Source: Bacillota bacterium
Lineage (GTDB): Bacteria > Bacillota > Bacilli > Paenibacillales > NBRC-103111
Assembly (NCBI GenBank): GCA_023388055.1
Contig: JAEWGW010000034.1
Coordinates: 119,760 to 183,759, forward strand
Direction of reading: 5' to 3'
DNA: 64,000 nucleotides
Part shown: one piece after another, positions 19,565 to 27,545 of the stretch
Numbering within the stretch: position 1 is the stretch's first letter
How the letters are laid out: each line of letters starts with the position of its first letter
Position numbers and translations under genes: made by a program
The notes under the pieces: model-generated
Database searches by the model: none
What the model was told of the DNA's origin: nothing
What the model saw: the letters and a program-made list of their open reading frames with translations, nothing else

Positions 19565-19593
19565 AAGAAAACGCCGACGAAAGGCGTTTTCTT
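19565..19593 (-). terminator. Intrinsic terminator of the toxin-antitoxin operon
   Basis: A perfect 11-bp stem (AAGAAAACGCC / GGCGTTTTCTT, 7-nt loop) is followed on the minus strand by TTTTTT. It lies 25 nt past the toxin stop codon. Confidence 0.88.
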
Positions 19594-19618
19594 ATATGTT
19601 CAAGCTTAAAATATAGTA

Positions 19619-19948
19619 TTATTGTTGTTCTTCCGATACATTCCCCAACAGGATCTTGATATAATCACGCTTAGCATACAAGACCCTTGATACAAATATC
19701 ACATCGTGATCAACTCGATAAAAAATCAAATAGCTGGCGCAGGGTATAAACCGATAGTCTGTCCGCACATCCATTACTGAGGAAATGGGTGAGCCCATAT
19801 GCGGAAAAGAAGGAAGATTTCTGATCTTGTTCGTAATTTGAGAAATCAGTTTAGCAGCTGCTTGCTCATTATCAAGCTCCTGCGAAATATATAGCTTTAT
19901 TTCCTGCAGGTCGTTCAGGACTGATGGAGAAATATTCAGCTTAAGCAT
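19619..19948 (-). CDS. RelE/ParE-superfamily toxin
   Basis: A 109-residue toxin-type protein. LNDLQEIKLYISQELDNEQA, IRNLPSFPHMGSP and YRFIPCASYLIFYRVDHDVIFV followed by RVLYAKRDY are typical of the ParE/RelE fold, whose members cleave ribosome-bound mRNA or poison gyrase. The ATG at 19948 has GGAG 6 nt upstream and overlaps the antitoxin's last codons by 8 nt, showing translational coupling. It is the second gene of the pair and is followed by a strong terminator. Confidence 0.86.
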   Translation of the reverse strand: MLKLNISPSVLNDLQEIKLYISQELDNEQAAAKLISQITNKIRNLPSFPHMGSPISSVMDVRTDYRFIPCASYLIFYRVDHDVIFVSRVLYAKRDYIKILLGNVSEEQQ

Positions 19949-20195
19949 GATCAACTCCAAGCGCCTGCTCAACTTCCTCTATACTCATCCATCCCTTTTC
20001 TTTTCCAGTTTGCTCACCTTCAGCCAATTGGGACATCAATTTTAAGGATGCCTTCAACTTGTCATATTCCTTAATGTCCACCAAGACGTATCGCCCTCTG
20101 CCGTTTTTGGTCAAAAATACAGGTTCATTTTCGGCTATATCCCGCAGCACTTCATTATAATTCCTCAAATCTGAAACCGGCTTGATATTAGGCAT
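19941..20195 (-). CDS. Phd/YefM-family antitoxin
   Basis: An 84-residue antitoxin-like protein. The N-terminal half has the Phd/YefM fold signature (IKPVSDLRNYNEVLRDIAEN, then PVFLTKNGRGRYVLVDIKEY) that binds operator DNA. The acidic C-terminal region (LAEGEQTGKEKGWMSIEEVE) would neutralise the toxin. The ATG at 20195 is preceded by AAGGAG with 8-nt spacing; a TTG two codons upstream is less likely. It is the first gene of a two-gene operon and probably autorepresses it. Confidence 0.87.
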   Translation of the reverse strand: MPNIKPVSDLRNYNEVLRDIAENEPVFLTKNGRGRYVLVDIKEYDKLKASLKLMSQLAEGEQTGKEKGWMSIEEVEQALGVDHA

Positions 20196-20366
20196 GATCA
20201 ACAGCTCCTTTCTTGCTGTTGTTATTATAACATAATTTATCGTAAGATATGCAGCGATCGGAGAGATCTCAGCTTATATTTAGAAAAACAGCTGTTTGCA
20301 TATTCTTCATAGCATTCCTTGCTGTTGATTCTGGCAATACAGGCACTAAAGTTCGCTATCGTCTTT

Positions 20367-21389
20367 TTAGTCACGATTGAACCTGTAATACAAATCATCA
20401 ACAAGGTTATAGGTGTTGCCCCAATCAAGATTGCTGCAATTGCAAAATAGCATGACACTGAACCTTTTTTCATAAAATCTCACATAAATACTCCTAAATC
20501 CGGCATCTCCACCGGTATGCCACAGGGTCTTTTGCCCGCATCGATCTTGGATCATCCAGCCATAGCTGTAACCGCCACAGCCATCAGACAGAGCTTCCCC
20601 GTTCGTACTGATGCCCTCTTCAAAAATCAGTTTTTGGACATCCTGACCTAACATTGTATTGTCATAGAGAATATCATCATATAGCTTCATATCCAAAAGT
20701 GAGGTGAATACATTGGCACAGCCTGTTGCAAATGTATCTACATAATAGCATTTCAAATCATTTTCGCATTGCTCATAGCCGTAGGCTCTGTTTGGAACAA
20801 CAGGCTGTTTTTCGTCAAAAACCAAAGTATGCTTCATGCCTGCTGCACCAAAAACATTTTTTTTCATATAATCTGCAAAGCTCATGCCCGTGATTCTCTC
20901 AACAATGATCGCCAACAGTACATAATTGGAATTACAGTATTCCATTTTACTGCCCGGTTTAAAGCATAATTGCTGCTGGGCCTCAAGCAGACTCAACACC
21001 TCGGCATTTGTAGAATGCAGGGCATTGTTTCTTGCTTTTTGCCAAAGCAAGTCATTATAGTCCGCCAATCCGGAAGCATGATGCGCCAAATGATATAATG
21101 TGACCTCATGTGCGTAATGGGCCAACTCAGGTATATACTTCACCAACGGGTCCTGTTCACAAAGCTTTTTGTTTTCAATAAGCTGCAATATGGCGATACC
21201 TGTAAACTGCTTGGATACAGAACCAATGTTAAATACAGTACCCGACGTTATAGGAATGGTATGTTCACAGTTAGCAAGACCCATGTAATCTTCAAATACC
21301 ACATGAGAGTTTTTGATTGCCATTGCGGCGATTCCAGCCGACTCCCTTGTGTAAATACCTCCATAATATCCTTCCAACTCCATTTCCAC
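20367..21389 (-). CDS. Beta-lactamase-fold serine hydrolase
   Basis: A 340-residue protein of the class C beta-lactamase / penicillin-binding-protein-like family (PF00144 type). The Ser-x-x-Lys motif is SVSK in FNIGSVSKQFTGIA, Tyr-x-Asn is the YCNSNY region, and the third motif is HTGGDAG. No signal peptide is present, so it is probably an intracellular esterase, peptidase or amidase rather than a resistance enzyme. GTG at 21389 has AAGGGG at short spacing; ATG at 21383 is the alternative. It lies on the same strand as the toxin-antitoxin pair, 170 nt upstream of it. Confidence 0.82.
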   Translation of the reverse strand: MEMELEGYYGGIYTRESAGIAAMAIKNSHVVFEDYMGLANCEHTIPITSGTVFNIGSVSKQFTGIAILQLIENKKLCEQDPLVKYIPELAHYAHEVTLYHLAHHASGLADYNDLLWQKARNNALHSTNAEVLSLLEAQQQLCFKPGSKMEYCNSNYVLLAIIVERITGMSFADYMKKNVFGAAGMKHTLVFDEKQPVVPNRAYGYEQCENDLKCYYVDTFATGCANVFTSLLDMKLYDDILYDNTMLGQDVQKLIFEEGISTNGEALSDGCGGYSYGWMIQDRCGQKTLWHTGGDAGFRSIYVRFYEKRFSVMLFCNCSNLDWGNTYNLVDDLYYRFNRD

Positions 21390-21525
21390 ATTACCCCTTC
21401 TCTTCCATGCAATAAAATGTGTACTGCTGTTTTCTCATTTTAATCATGAGCAAAGTGACTAAGTCAGGCAAGGGCGATTTTCATTATAACCATTTTGCAG
21501 CTTTAGAATGATCCCTTCTCCTGAA

Positions 21526-21562
21526 ATAAAAAAAGCAACCACATGTTGAAATGTGATTGCTT
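21526..21562 (-). terminator. Intrinsic terminator after the GNAT gene
   Basis: On the minus strand AAGCAATCACAT, 6-nt loop and ATGTGGTTGCTT form a 12-bp stem with one G-U pair, followed by seven T. It ends the operon that reaches back to the sirohydrochlorin chelatase gene. Confidence 0.85.
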
Positions 21563-21595
21563 GTTATGGAAATGCATATTTCATACTTGCACCCA

Positions 21596-22414
21596 CTATA
21601 TACGAAACCAATACACTTCACCTTGCCTTAGAAATTCAAAACCCGCCTTTTCAACCAGTTTTTTTGAGGCTAGGTTGGACTCCACACAAGACCATTGGGG
21701 GGTTAATCCTCTGTCTACGCATGCATTTACAAACATTCGGGTGAGCATCAGCCCAAGACCCTTTTTTCGGTGCTCTGCTTCTGTTGCAATATCAATGGCA
21801 ATGATATCATTAAATCTGGCGGTTCCCACAATAACAGCAACTATTTTATCAGCACATATTATACAAAAAGCTAAGCTTCTTTTGAAAAAGTGATCTATAC
21901 GTTGCCAAGACCCCAGTATTCCATCAGTAAGATGCTCTCGATTTTCAACGTTTGTCTCACTGATTATATTCCAAAATTCAGGAGTCACTTCATGTATAGA
22001 ATACTGCGCAGGCAAGTGTATAGGATCAGGAAATCCCCCCCGCTTTCTATAGTGAAACTCTTTTTCGCTTTGTATTTCTTCATCTGCAAATATCTTAAAG
22101 ATAGGCTCTCTTACGTTCTCGCTTTCAATAGAAAATTCAAAGCAGTCTATTCCTTTTGATTTTAACAGCGGGAATAATTCATCATAGAGAAATGCTTGAG
22201 TCGCGCGGCAGGCATCATCAGATTGTATGCGTCCTAAAAAAGCAAAGCTTCCAACTGCATAGGAATTTGCACATGCAAGAGTAGGCCATGTGGCGTTATC
22301 CACCCACAATTCCCCCTTACATTCCCCAGCAACGATGCCGGAAAAGCTGGGACAGTGGGGTTCCGTAATTTCTCCAAGATTCACAGCTTTAGACAAAGCA
22401 TTAACTTTAATCAT
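21596..22414 (-). CDS. GNAT-family N-acetyltransferase
   Basis: A 272-residue protein with the acetyl-CoA-binding motif A near its C-terminus (IDIATEAEHRKKGLGLMLTR) followed by SNLASKKLVEKAGFEFLRQG. The N-terminal 110 residues form an extra domain as in the GNAT_acetyltran (ZmaR-like) group. The start ATG at 22414 overlaps the stop codon of the rRNA methyltransferase gene (ATGA) and has AGGAGAGA, so it is translationally coupled to a much more GC-rich gene. The marked AT shift suggests that this gene belongs to the accessory segment. The substrate is unknown. Confidence 0.82.
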   Translation of the reverse strand: MIKVNALSKAVNLGEITEPHCPSFSGIVAGECKGELWVDNATWPTLACANSYAVGSFAFLGRIQSDDACRATQAFLYDELFPLLKSKGIDCFEFSIESENVREPIFKIFADEEIQSEKEFHYRKRGGFPDPIHLPAQYSIHEVTPEFWNIISETNVENREHLTDGILGSWQRIDHFFKRSLAFCIICADKIVAVIVGTARFNDIIAIDIATEAEHRKKGLGLMLTRMFVNACVDRGLTPQWSCVESNLASKKLVEKAGFEFLRQGEVYWFRI

Positions 22415-24012
22415 TGTCTCTCCTTCACTACTGCATGTTGTGTCAGCAACACACAGCACTCCACATGCACCGTATGCGGGAACATGTCCACCGGCTGCGC
22501 CTCGACGGTGCGGTAGCCCGCATCCTCCAGGATGCGTAGATCCCGTGCCAGGGTGGCCGGGTTGCAGCTGACGTAGACGACGCGGAGGGGCTGCATTCTG
22601 GCGATGCAATCCAACAGGGCCGGATCGCAACCCTTGCGCGGCGGGTCGACGACGATGACGTCGGCGCGGATGCCGGCCTCGGTCCAGGCCGGGATGACGG
22701 CCTCGGCTGCGCCCACGGCAAATTCAGCCTTGTGCTCCAGGCCGTTCAGCTGCGCGTTGCGCCGCGCGTCCTCGATGGCCTCCGGCACGATCTCGACGCC
22801 GTAGACCCGCTCCGCATGCTGCGCAAGGAACAGCGAAATGGTGCCGATGCCGCAATAGGCATCAATGACGGTTTCGCCGCCGCTTAAAGCAGCGTACTCC
22901 AGCGCCTTGCCGTACAGGCGCTCGGTCTGCACCGGGTTCACCTGGTAGAAGGACCGGGCGGAGATGGCGAAGCGCACGTCCCCGATATAGTCATAGATAT
23001 ATTCCTCGCCCCACAGCACCTCTGTCCGCGGACCGAAGATGACGTTGGTTTGGGCGGTGTTGATATTCTGGCAGATGCTCTTGACCCCCGGCAGCTCCCG
23101 GCGGATCATCTCCACCAGCTCCCGGCGGCGGGTGAAATCGTCCCCGTTGGTGACCAGCACCACCATAATGTCTCCGGTGCGGAAGCCCACCTTCACCACC
23201 ACATGGCGGATCACGCCCCGGCCTGTCTCTTCATCATACGCCCGGATGCCCAGCTCCCCGCAGAGGGACTTCACCAGACCTACCGCCTGGTCATTCCACT
23301 CATGCTGAATGAGGCATTCCTTCATGTCGATAATCCGGTGGCTGCCTTGGGCATAGAAGCCCCCAACCAGTCCGCCCTCTACTTGTCCAAAAGGCACCTG
23401 AGCCTTGTTCCGGTAACGCCAGGGATCCTCCATGCCGATGGTGGGATGGACCATAATCCCGGAGGAGCCCTGCTCTTCTTCGGAGGATGGCTCGTCCCCA
23501 TTCCCAACCGCCGTTTCCCCGGCTCCCGCTACCTTCAGCTTGCCGATACGCTCCAGCGCGTCCACCACGATCTTCCGTTTCTGCAGCAGCTGGGCGTCAT
23601 AGTCCATATGCTGAAGCTGGCAGCCGCCGCATTCCGCATACAGCGGGCACGGAGGCTCCTGCCGGTCGGTACTCTTGCTCATAACATGCAGCAGCTTGGC
23701 GTAGCCGAACTGCTTCTTCACATGCTCCACCCGGACACTAACCCGCTCACCCGGCAGTCCCCCATGTACAAAAAGGGTAAAGCCGTCCGCCGTCCGGCCT
23801 ACCCCTTCTCCGTCATGTCCGATTCCGATAATCTCCGCGTCCACCACCTGGCCCACGGATACGGGAGCATCTACAGCCGCAGCCCGTGCCGCTCTGCCAT
23901 CCTGCCTGCTGCCGGTCCTGCCGCCAGCCTGACTGTTGCCGCCGCGGCTGCCGGACGGTCTGCCGCCCACTTCTGGGCTGCGTTGCCGCCCGTTCTTGCC
24001 GTTCTTCTTCAT
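22411..24012 (-). CDS. rlmD: 23S rRNA (uracil-5-)-methyltransferase, RlmD/RlmCD type
   Basis: A 533-residue SAM-dependent m5U methyltransferase of the TrmA/RumA family. After a Gly/Arg/Ser-rich N-terminal tail (residues 1-48) there is a TRAM RNA-binding domain (VGQVVDAEIIGIGHDGEGVG). The iron-sulfur cysteines are in PPCPLYAECGGCQLQH, and the catalytic domain has VIDAYCGIGTISLFLA (SAM site), VVDPPRKGCDP and VSCNPATLARD with the nucleophilic Cys. In Bacillus the RlmCD enzyme modifies U747 and U1939; which sites this one uses is not visible. It lies in an operon with dagK upstream (17 nt). Confidence 0.9.
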   Translation of the reverse strand: MKKNGKNGRQRSPEVGGRPSGSRGGNSQAGGRTGSRQDGRAARAAAVDAPVSVGQVVDAEIIGIGHDGEGVGRTADGFTLFVHGGLPGERVSVRVEHVKKQFGYAKLLHVMSKSTDRQEPPCPLYAECGGCQLQHMDYDAQLLQKRKIVVDALERIGKLKVAGAGETAVGNGDEPSSEEEQGSSGIMVHPTIGMEDPWRYRNKAQVPFGQVEGGLVGGFYAQGSHRIIDMKECLIQHEWNDQAVGLVKSLCGELGIRAYDEETGRGVIRHVVVKVGFRTGDIMVVLVTNGDDFTRRRELVEMIRRELPGVKSICQNINTAQTNVIFGPRTEVLWGEEYIYDYIGDVRFAISARSFYQVNPVQTERLYGKALEYAALSGGETVIDAYCGIGTISLFLAQHAERVYGVEIVPEAIEDARRNAQLNGLEHKAEFAVGAAEAVIPAWTEAGIRADVIVVDPPRKGCDPALLDCIARMQPLRVVYVSCNPATLARDLRILEDAGYRTVEAQPVDMFPHTVHVECCVLLTQHAVVKERQ

Positions 24013-24029
24013 GTAAAGCCTCCGTTGCG

Positions 24030-24944
24030 TTATTTGCCTTTATATTTGGAATTGCCGGTTTCGTCCACCAGTATCTTCAGATGGGAGGGCAGCACCGAGA
24101 AGGTTCCCGGCAGCGTACCGCCGAATTCCCCATCCAGATTCAGCTGGGTATAGTCCGGAGAGTTAATTTGGATATGCTTGGATTGGAAATGGATAATATG
24201 CGGATCGTTCAGATGCTCCCCGCGCAGAGCGAGGGTGACCACCCGGATCATTTCCACGAGATTGCATTTTTTGACCAGGATAATATCCATCAGCCCGTCA
24301 TCAATAGCCGCATCGGGACACAGCTTCTCGAAGCCGGCCACCGAATTGGTATTGGAGATGAGGAACACCATCACTTCCTCATGCAGCTCCCGGTCATCCG
24401 ATTTCAGGTAAATCTCAACAGGGCGGAGGCGTGGCAGCTTCTCCAGCCCTTTCATATAATAAGCCAGCTGGCCCAGCATGGTTTTCAGTCTGCTGGGAAC
24501 CTCATAGGTCAGCTCCGTCAAGGAGCCGCCTCCGGCGATATTGATGAAGTAACGCTGATTGGCCTTGCCCAGATCGATCACCCTGTGATGCCCGTGGATA
24601 ATGATATCGCAGGCTGCCTCCAGATTCTTCGGAATTGCCATGGCGCGGGCAAAGTCATTGGTGGTGCCCAGAGGCAGAAGGCCAAGCGGCGGCCGGTTCT
24701 CCCGTTCAGCCATCCCGTTGATGACCTCATAGAGGGTTCCGTCCCCACCGGCGGCAATAATGACATCAAATCCGCGTTCAACTGCTTCCGCCGCAGCCAA
24801 AGTCGCATCCCCTTCGCCGGTAGTGGCGTGGGTAGAGGTTTCCAAGCCCCCCCGCTCCAGCCGCTGCAGAATTTCCGGAAGGCGCCGTTTCATTTCCTCC
24901 CGCCCTGACGTCGGATTGTAAATCAGTCTTGCACGTTTGGCCAT
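24030..24944 (-). CDS. dagK: Diacylglycerol kinase (DagK type)
   Basis: A 304-residue soluble lipid kinase of the DagK/YegS/BmrU group. The ATP-binding motif GGDGT is in IIAAGGDGTLYEVINGM, the family motif LPLGTTNDFAR follows, and LNLDGEFGG is near the C-terminus. In Bacillus DagK recycles diacylglycerol released during lipoteichoic acid synthesis into phosphatidate. It is located between the chelatase gene (14 nt upstream) and rlmD. The full family length fits the housekeeping enzyme rather than BmrU. Confidence 0.88.
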   Translation of the reverse strand: MAKRARLIYNPTSGREEMKRRLPEILQRLERGGLETSTHATTGEGDATLAAAEAVERGFDVIIAAGGDGTLYEVINGMAERENRPPLGLLPLGTTNDFARAMAIPKNLEAACDIIIHGHHRVIDLGKANQRYFINIAGGGSLTELTYEVPSRLKTMLGQLAYYMKGLEKLPRLRPVEIYLKSDDRELHEEVMVFLISNTNSVAGFEKLCPDAAIDDGLMDIILVKKCNLVEMIRVVTLALRGEHLNDPHIIHFQSKHIQINSPDYTQLNLDGEFGGTLPGTFSVLPSHLKILVDETGNSKYKGK

Positions 24945-24958
24945 TCTCCACTCACCCG

Positions 24959-25744
24959 TTATCGCAGAATCAATTCACTTTTGGCCCGCAGTACGTTGAG
25001 CACCCGGCCCTCGATCCACCCGGACATCAGGGGATGAGGCAGCAGCGCCCGCCCGTTATAGCTGTAAGCCCAATGTTTCAACCGGGAAGGGATAACCTCC
25101 CTGGTAAAATATCCTTCACTCAAAAACAGCGGCGCCACAATCACCCGGTGGCCGGGCTTGCGCTTTTGCCAGAGCCGCAGCTTGAAGTTAATCTGGTCCG
25201 GCAGGAGCATGGCTGCATCCGCCGCATCGAAGCCCCCCAGTGTCTGCACACGGGACGCCAGTCCCTCCAGAACCTGCCGCCAGCGGCTGTGGAAGCCCTT
25301 CTCCACAGAGCCGTGTCCCACCAGAAGCAGAAGCTCCCGGGACGGGTCAACGGACAGCTCGCGGACCTTCTCATAGAGAATCCCGGCAATCTCCGGATCA
25401 TCATCAATGGGCGGGGTAAAATGGATGGCTGCCTTCCGTTCGAAGGGTACCATGTCCGTCGGCAGGGTTGGGCGGTCGATGACCCCCAGCGCGTAGCTGA
25501 TCTCGTCGATATGGGTGCTGCCCGAGGAAATAAACAGGGGCACCGCCACAATATCTGTGACACCCATCTCCTCCAGCATCCGTATGCCATCCTGGATCAG
25601 GCGTCCCTCGATCAGCTCCAGGAACACCGACACCACCGGAACCTGCGTTGGAAGCCGGACCTGGGCCACCGCTTCATCCACCAGCCGGACCCATTCCTTG
25701 CTGCGCGACCCGTGGCTAATGACCATTACACCGAACTTGCTCAT
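24959..25744 (-). CDS. Sirohydrochlorin chelatase-like (CbiX/SirB)
   Basis: A 261-residue protein with two CbiX half-domains, each opening with a metal-ligand His: VMVISHGSRS near residue 11 and LLLVGHGSVEKG near residue 145. The His in APLFLSEGYF-type and VPLFISSGSTH stretches completes the chelatase sites. It inserts Fe2+ or Co2+ into sirohydrochlorin for siroheme or cobalamin. No other siroheme genes are nearby, so the metal is not predictable. The ATG at 25744 has GGGAGGTGC; a further 76 codons upstream have no binding site and are rejected. Confidence 0.83.
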   Translation of the reverse strand: MSKFGVMVISHGSRSKEWVRLVDEAVAQVRLPTQVPVVSVFLELIEGRLIQDGIRMLEEMGVTDIVAVPLFISSGSTHIDEISYALGVIDRPTLPTDMVPFERKAAIHFTPPIDDDPEIAGILYEKVRELSVDPSRELLLLVGHGSVEKGFHSRWRQVLEGLASRVQTLGGFDAADAAMLLPDQINFKLRLWQKRKPGHRVIVAPLFLSEGYFTREVIPSRLKHWAYSYNGRALLPHPLMSGWIEGRVLNVLRAKSELILR

Positions 25745-26011
25745 GCAACAAAAGCACCTCCCGGTCATGACATACGCACTCCCTTGTCTGCCGCCTGTCA
25801 CGCCGGCCGTCCCCGGCACAGCAAAACAAGAGCAAGCAGGACGTACTACCATGCTAGCGGAAGGATTTTTTAAAGTCAAACCAACAAGCGGGAAACTCAG
25901 GCGAACATGAGAAGAAACGGCTGCTCCGTCCGCTTCAGACGGGATCCGTTTCTTGATCTGGTAAAGAGGCACAGCCTGTATCCAGCCAGAAAATCATTCA
26001 TGAACAGCAGA
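25745..26011. other. Leader with strong hairpin, no gene
   Basis: No gene is seen. On the minus strand, upstream of the chelatase gene, AAGAAACGG and CCGTTTCTT (about 25911-25957) enclose an inner CCGTC/GACGG pair, giving a branched hairpin. It may be a leader structure, but it matches no riboswitch I know. Confidence 0.45.
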
Positions 26012-26033
26012 AAAAAGCTTCTTAGCGAAGCTT
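26012..26033 (-). terminator. Intrinsic terminator after yerC
   Basis: A 7-bp stem, AAGCTTC / GAAGCTT with 5-nt loop, followed on the minus strand by TTTTT. It separates yerC from the chelatase operon. Confidence 0.72.
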
Positions 26034-26132
26034 CCTTCTTCGTTTCTCAACACGCCGTATCTGCTCCGCCACGAAGCGGAGCGCTTTCAAAACCGGGCAT
26101 GCGCCAACCGGAAAAAGCTCACCGGCCGGGAT

Positions 26133-26423
26133 TTATCTGCCCAGCCGTTCTAATGTCATTTTATACCCGTCATTGCCGTAATTCAAGCATCTTTTCACCC
26201 GGGAAATGGTGGCCGTACTGGCTCCGGTCTCCGCCTCAATCTGGTTGTAGGTGCAGCCCTTGCGCAGCATCCGTGCTACTTCAAGCCGCTGGGACAAAGA
26301 CTGGATCTCATTGACGGTGCACAGATCATCAAAAAACACGTAGCATTCTTCCATATCCTTCAAGGTAAGAATGGCTTCAAATAATTGCTCAATGGCTTTA
26401 TCGTTCAGCTTCTTCAGCTGCAT
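26133..26423 (-). CDS. yerC: YerC/YecD family TrpR-related protein
   Basis: A 96-residue DNA-binding protein. LKDMEECYVFFDDLCTVNEI, SLSQRLEVARMLRKGCTYNQ and EAETGASTATISRVKRCLNY give the TrpR-like helix-turn-helix in the form conserved across Bacillales. It is probably a small transcription regulator; its target is not settled. The ATG at 26423 aligns with the usual MQ-x-x-KL N-terminus and has AGGGG 9 nt upstream; two ATG codons just upstream (26429, 26432) are alternatives. It is monocistronic, with its own terminator. Confidence 0.9.
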   Translation of the reverse strand: MQLKKLNDKAIEQLFEAILTLKDMEECYVFFDDLCTVNEIQSLSQRLEVARMLRKGCTYNQIEAETGASTATISRVKRCLNYGNDGYKMTLERLGR

Positions 26424-26704
26424 CCTCATCATCCCCTGCTCTTCACTGTGGCTTAGATGGATTTCGACGTTCTTCGGCGAATCCCTGCTTTGCGGTTGTA
26501 AAATTTCAAAACTGTAAAATTGTTATGCGTCACAGGACTAAACTGAAAAGACAGCACCAACCGGGACATTCGTCTATACCAAACGTTTGCCCATGACATA
26601 GATTATAGTAAATTCGCCCCGATAAGTGAAGCCCTTCTCCACTTTTGCAGCAAGCTTCGCCTGAACGGTACGGGGAAAATCACAAAAAAAAGGTTGTGAC
26701 AACT

Positions 26705-27226
26705 GTGAGACCAAATGAAATGGCGTACATCCGACAGCAGGATGTTTATGGACCGGAAACCCGCGCTTACAACGAGTTTCCTGGCGGCGGCTCTCCTTAT
26801 CCCGGTTTGGAAAATCCCTACATGGGCGGTATTTCCAACATGCCTGTTCCCTATTCGCCCCAGACCCAGCTCATTAGCGGCGGTGGCGGCGGGGGTGCGG
26901 CAGGAGGAGGCGGCGGCTCAGGGGGCGGCGGACTGTTAGGCTCCCTGAACATGAACCAGATCAAGGGTTTTGTGGACAAAATGGGCGGCATCGACGGAAT
27001 CGTGGGCACCATGACCCGCGTCCAGAAGATGGTCTCCAGCTTCCAGCAGATGGCGCCGATGTTGAAGCTTTTGATGGGCTCCTTCGGGGCCAAGGCGGCA
27101 GCCAAATCCGTTAGCAAGGGCAAGGGTTATTCCCGCAAGCGCAAAAACAGCCGCAAAAGCGGCAGTAAAAAGCGCCCCGTGGCCCGCAAGGGGACCGGGA
27201 CGCGGTATAAGAGCCGCCGCAGGTAA
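26705..27226 (+). CDS. YqfQ/VrrA-like glycine-rich protein with basic tail
   Basis: About 173 residues. The N-terminal third is Pro/Tyr/Gly-rich (YGPETRAYNEFPGGG, PYPGLENPYMGG). A near-pure glycine run covers about residues 58-77, a helical part follows (MNQIKGFVDKMGG, MVSSFQQMAPMLKLLMGSFG), and the last 36 residues are very basic (SRKRKNSRKSGSKKRP, RYKSRRR). The middle resembles the YqfQ (VrrA) family of sporulating Firmicutes. The basic tail suggests nucleic acid or polyanion binding, perhaps in the spore. The start is unsure: GTG at 26705 is used, while GTG 26696, ATG 26720 and TTG 26645 are possible. Confidence 0.65.
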   Translation: MRPNEMAYIRQQDVYGPETRAYNEFPGGGSPYPGLENPYMGGISNMPVPYSPQTQLISGGGGGGAAGGGGGSGGGGLLGSLNMNQIKGFVDKMGGIDGIVGTMTRVQKMVSSFQQMAPMLKLLMGSFGAKAAAKSVSKGKGYSRKRKNSRKSGSKKRPVARKGTGTRYKSRRR

Positions 27227-27334
27227 GCGCATAGGGCGGCATGGGGCGGTACGGAGTCGCATGGGAGCAGCATGGGGCGAAATGGGCCAGCGCAGGCCGC
27301 CCCTCCGCTTGAACATTCAACACCCGGCCTCCGC
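27227..27334. other. Non-coding gap
   Basis: Short GC-rich spacer with a local GGGCGGCATGGGGC-type duplication (ATGGGGCGGTA, ATGGGAGCAGC, ATGGGGCGAAA). No gene is seen. Confidence 0.4.
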
Positions 27335-27433
27335 TTACGGAACTCAGCGACCCTTACAGGCCCAAAACGGCCTCCGCTGAATTCTTACGGAACTGAGCGA
27401 CTCTTACAGCAGAGCCTCTCAGTTCCGTTAGCG
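27335..27433. repeat. 50-bp-period repeat module, TAACGGAACT family
   Basis: TTACGGAACTCAGCGACCCT (27335) recurs as TTACGGAACTGAGCGACTCT at 27385, exactly 50 bp on; both continue TACAG. An inverted partial copy, CTCTCAGTTCCGTTAGCGC, ends at about 27433. It lies between the convergent yqfQ-like and DUF3048 genes. Confidence 0.82.
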
Positions 27434-27545
27434 CACAACCGAGGGGGAGCAGCCCCAACTAAAATCGATTTACTCCAACTAACCCTCCGTCCTGTCCCCT
27501 ACGCCTCCATGTACATCCCCCAATCCGCACACTGTCCCTGCGCCG

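Noticed and set aside
19381..19659. Plus-strand 92-codon frame between the glycosidase and the toxin gene
   Set aside because: It runs through the terminator stem and into the antisense of the toxin gene; no binding site.
20237..20473. Minus-strand 78-codon frame at the 3' end of the beta-lactamase-fold gene
   Set aside because: It overlaps the end of that gene in another frame; the upstream sequence is coding, and no binding site is seen.
23050..24153. Plus-strand 367-codon frame over rlmD
   Set aside because: Antisense shadow of a well-supported methyltransferase gene.
26068..26087. GCTCCGC/GCGGAGC hairpin downstream of yerC
   Set aside because: It has no T-run on either strand; the stem at 26015-26033 is the better terminator.
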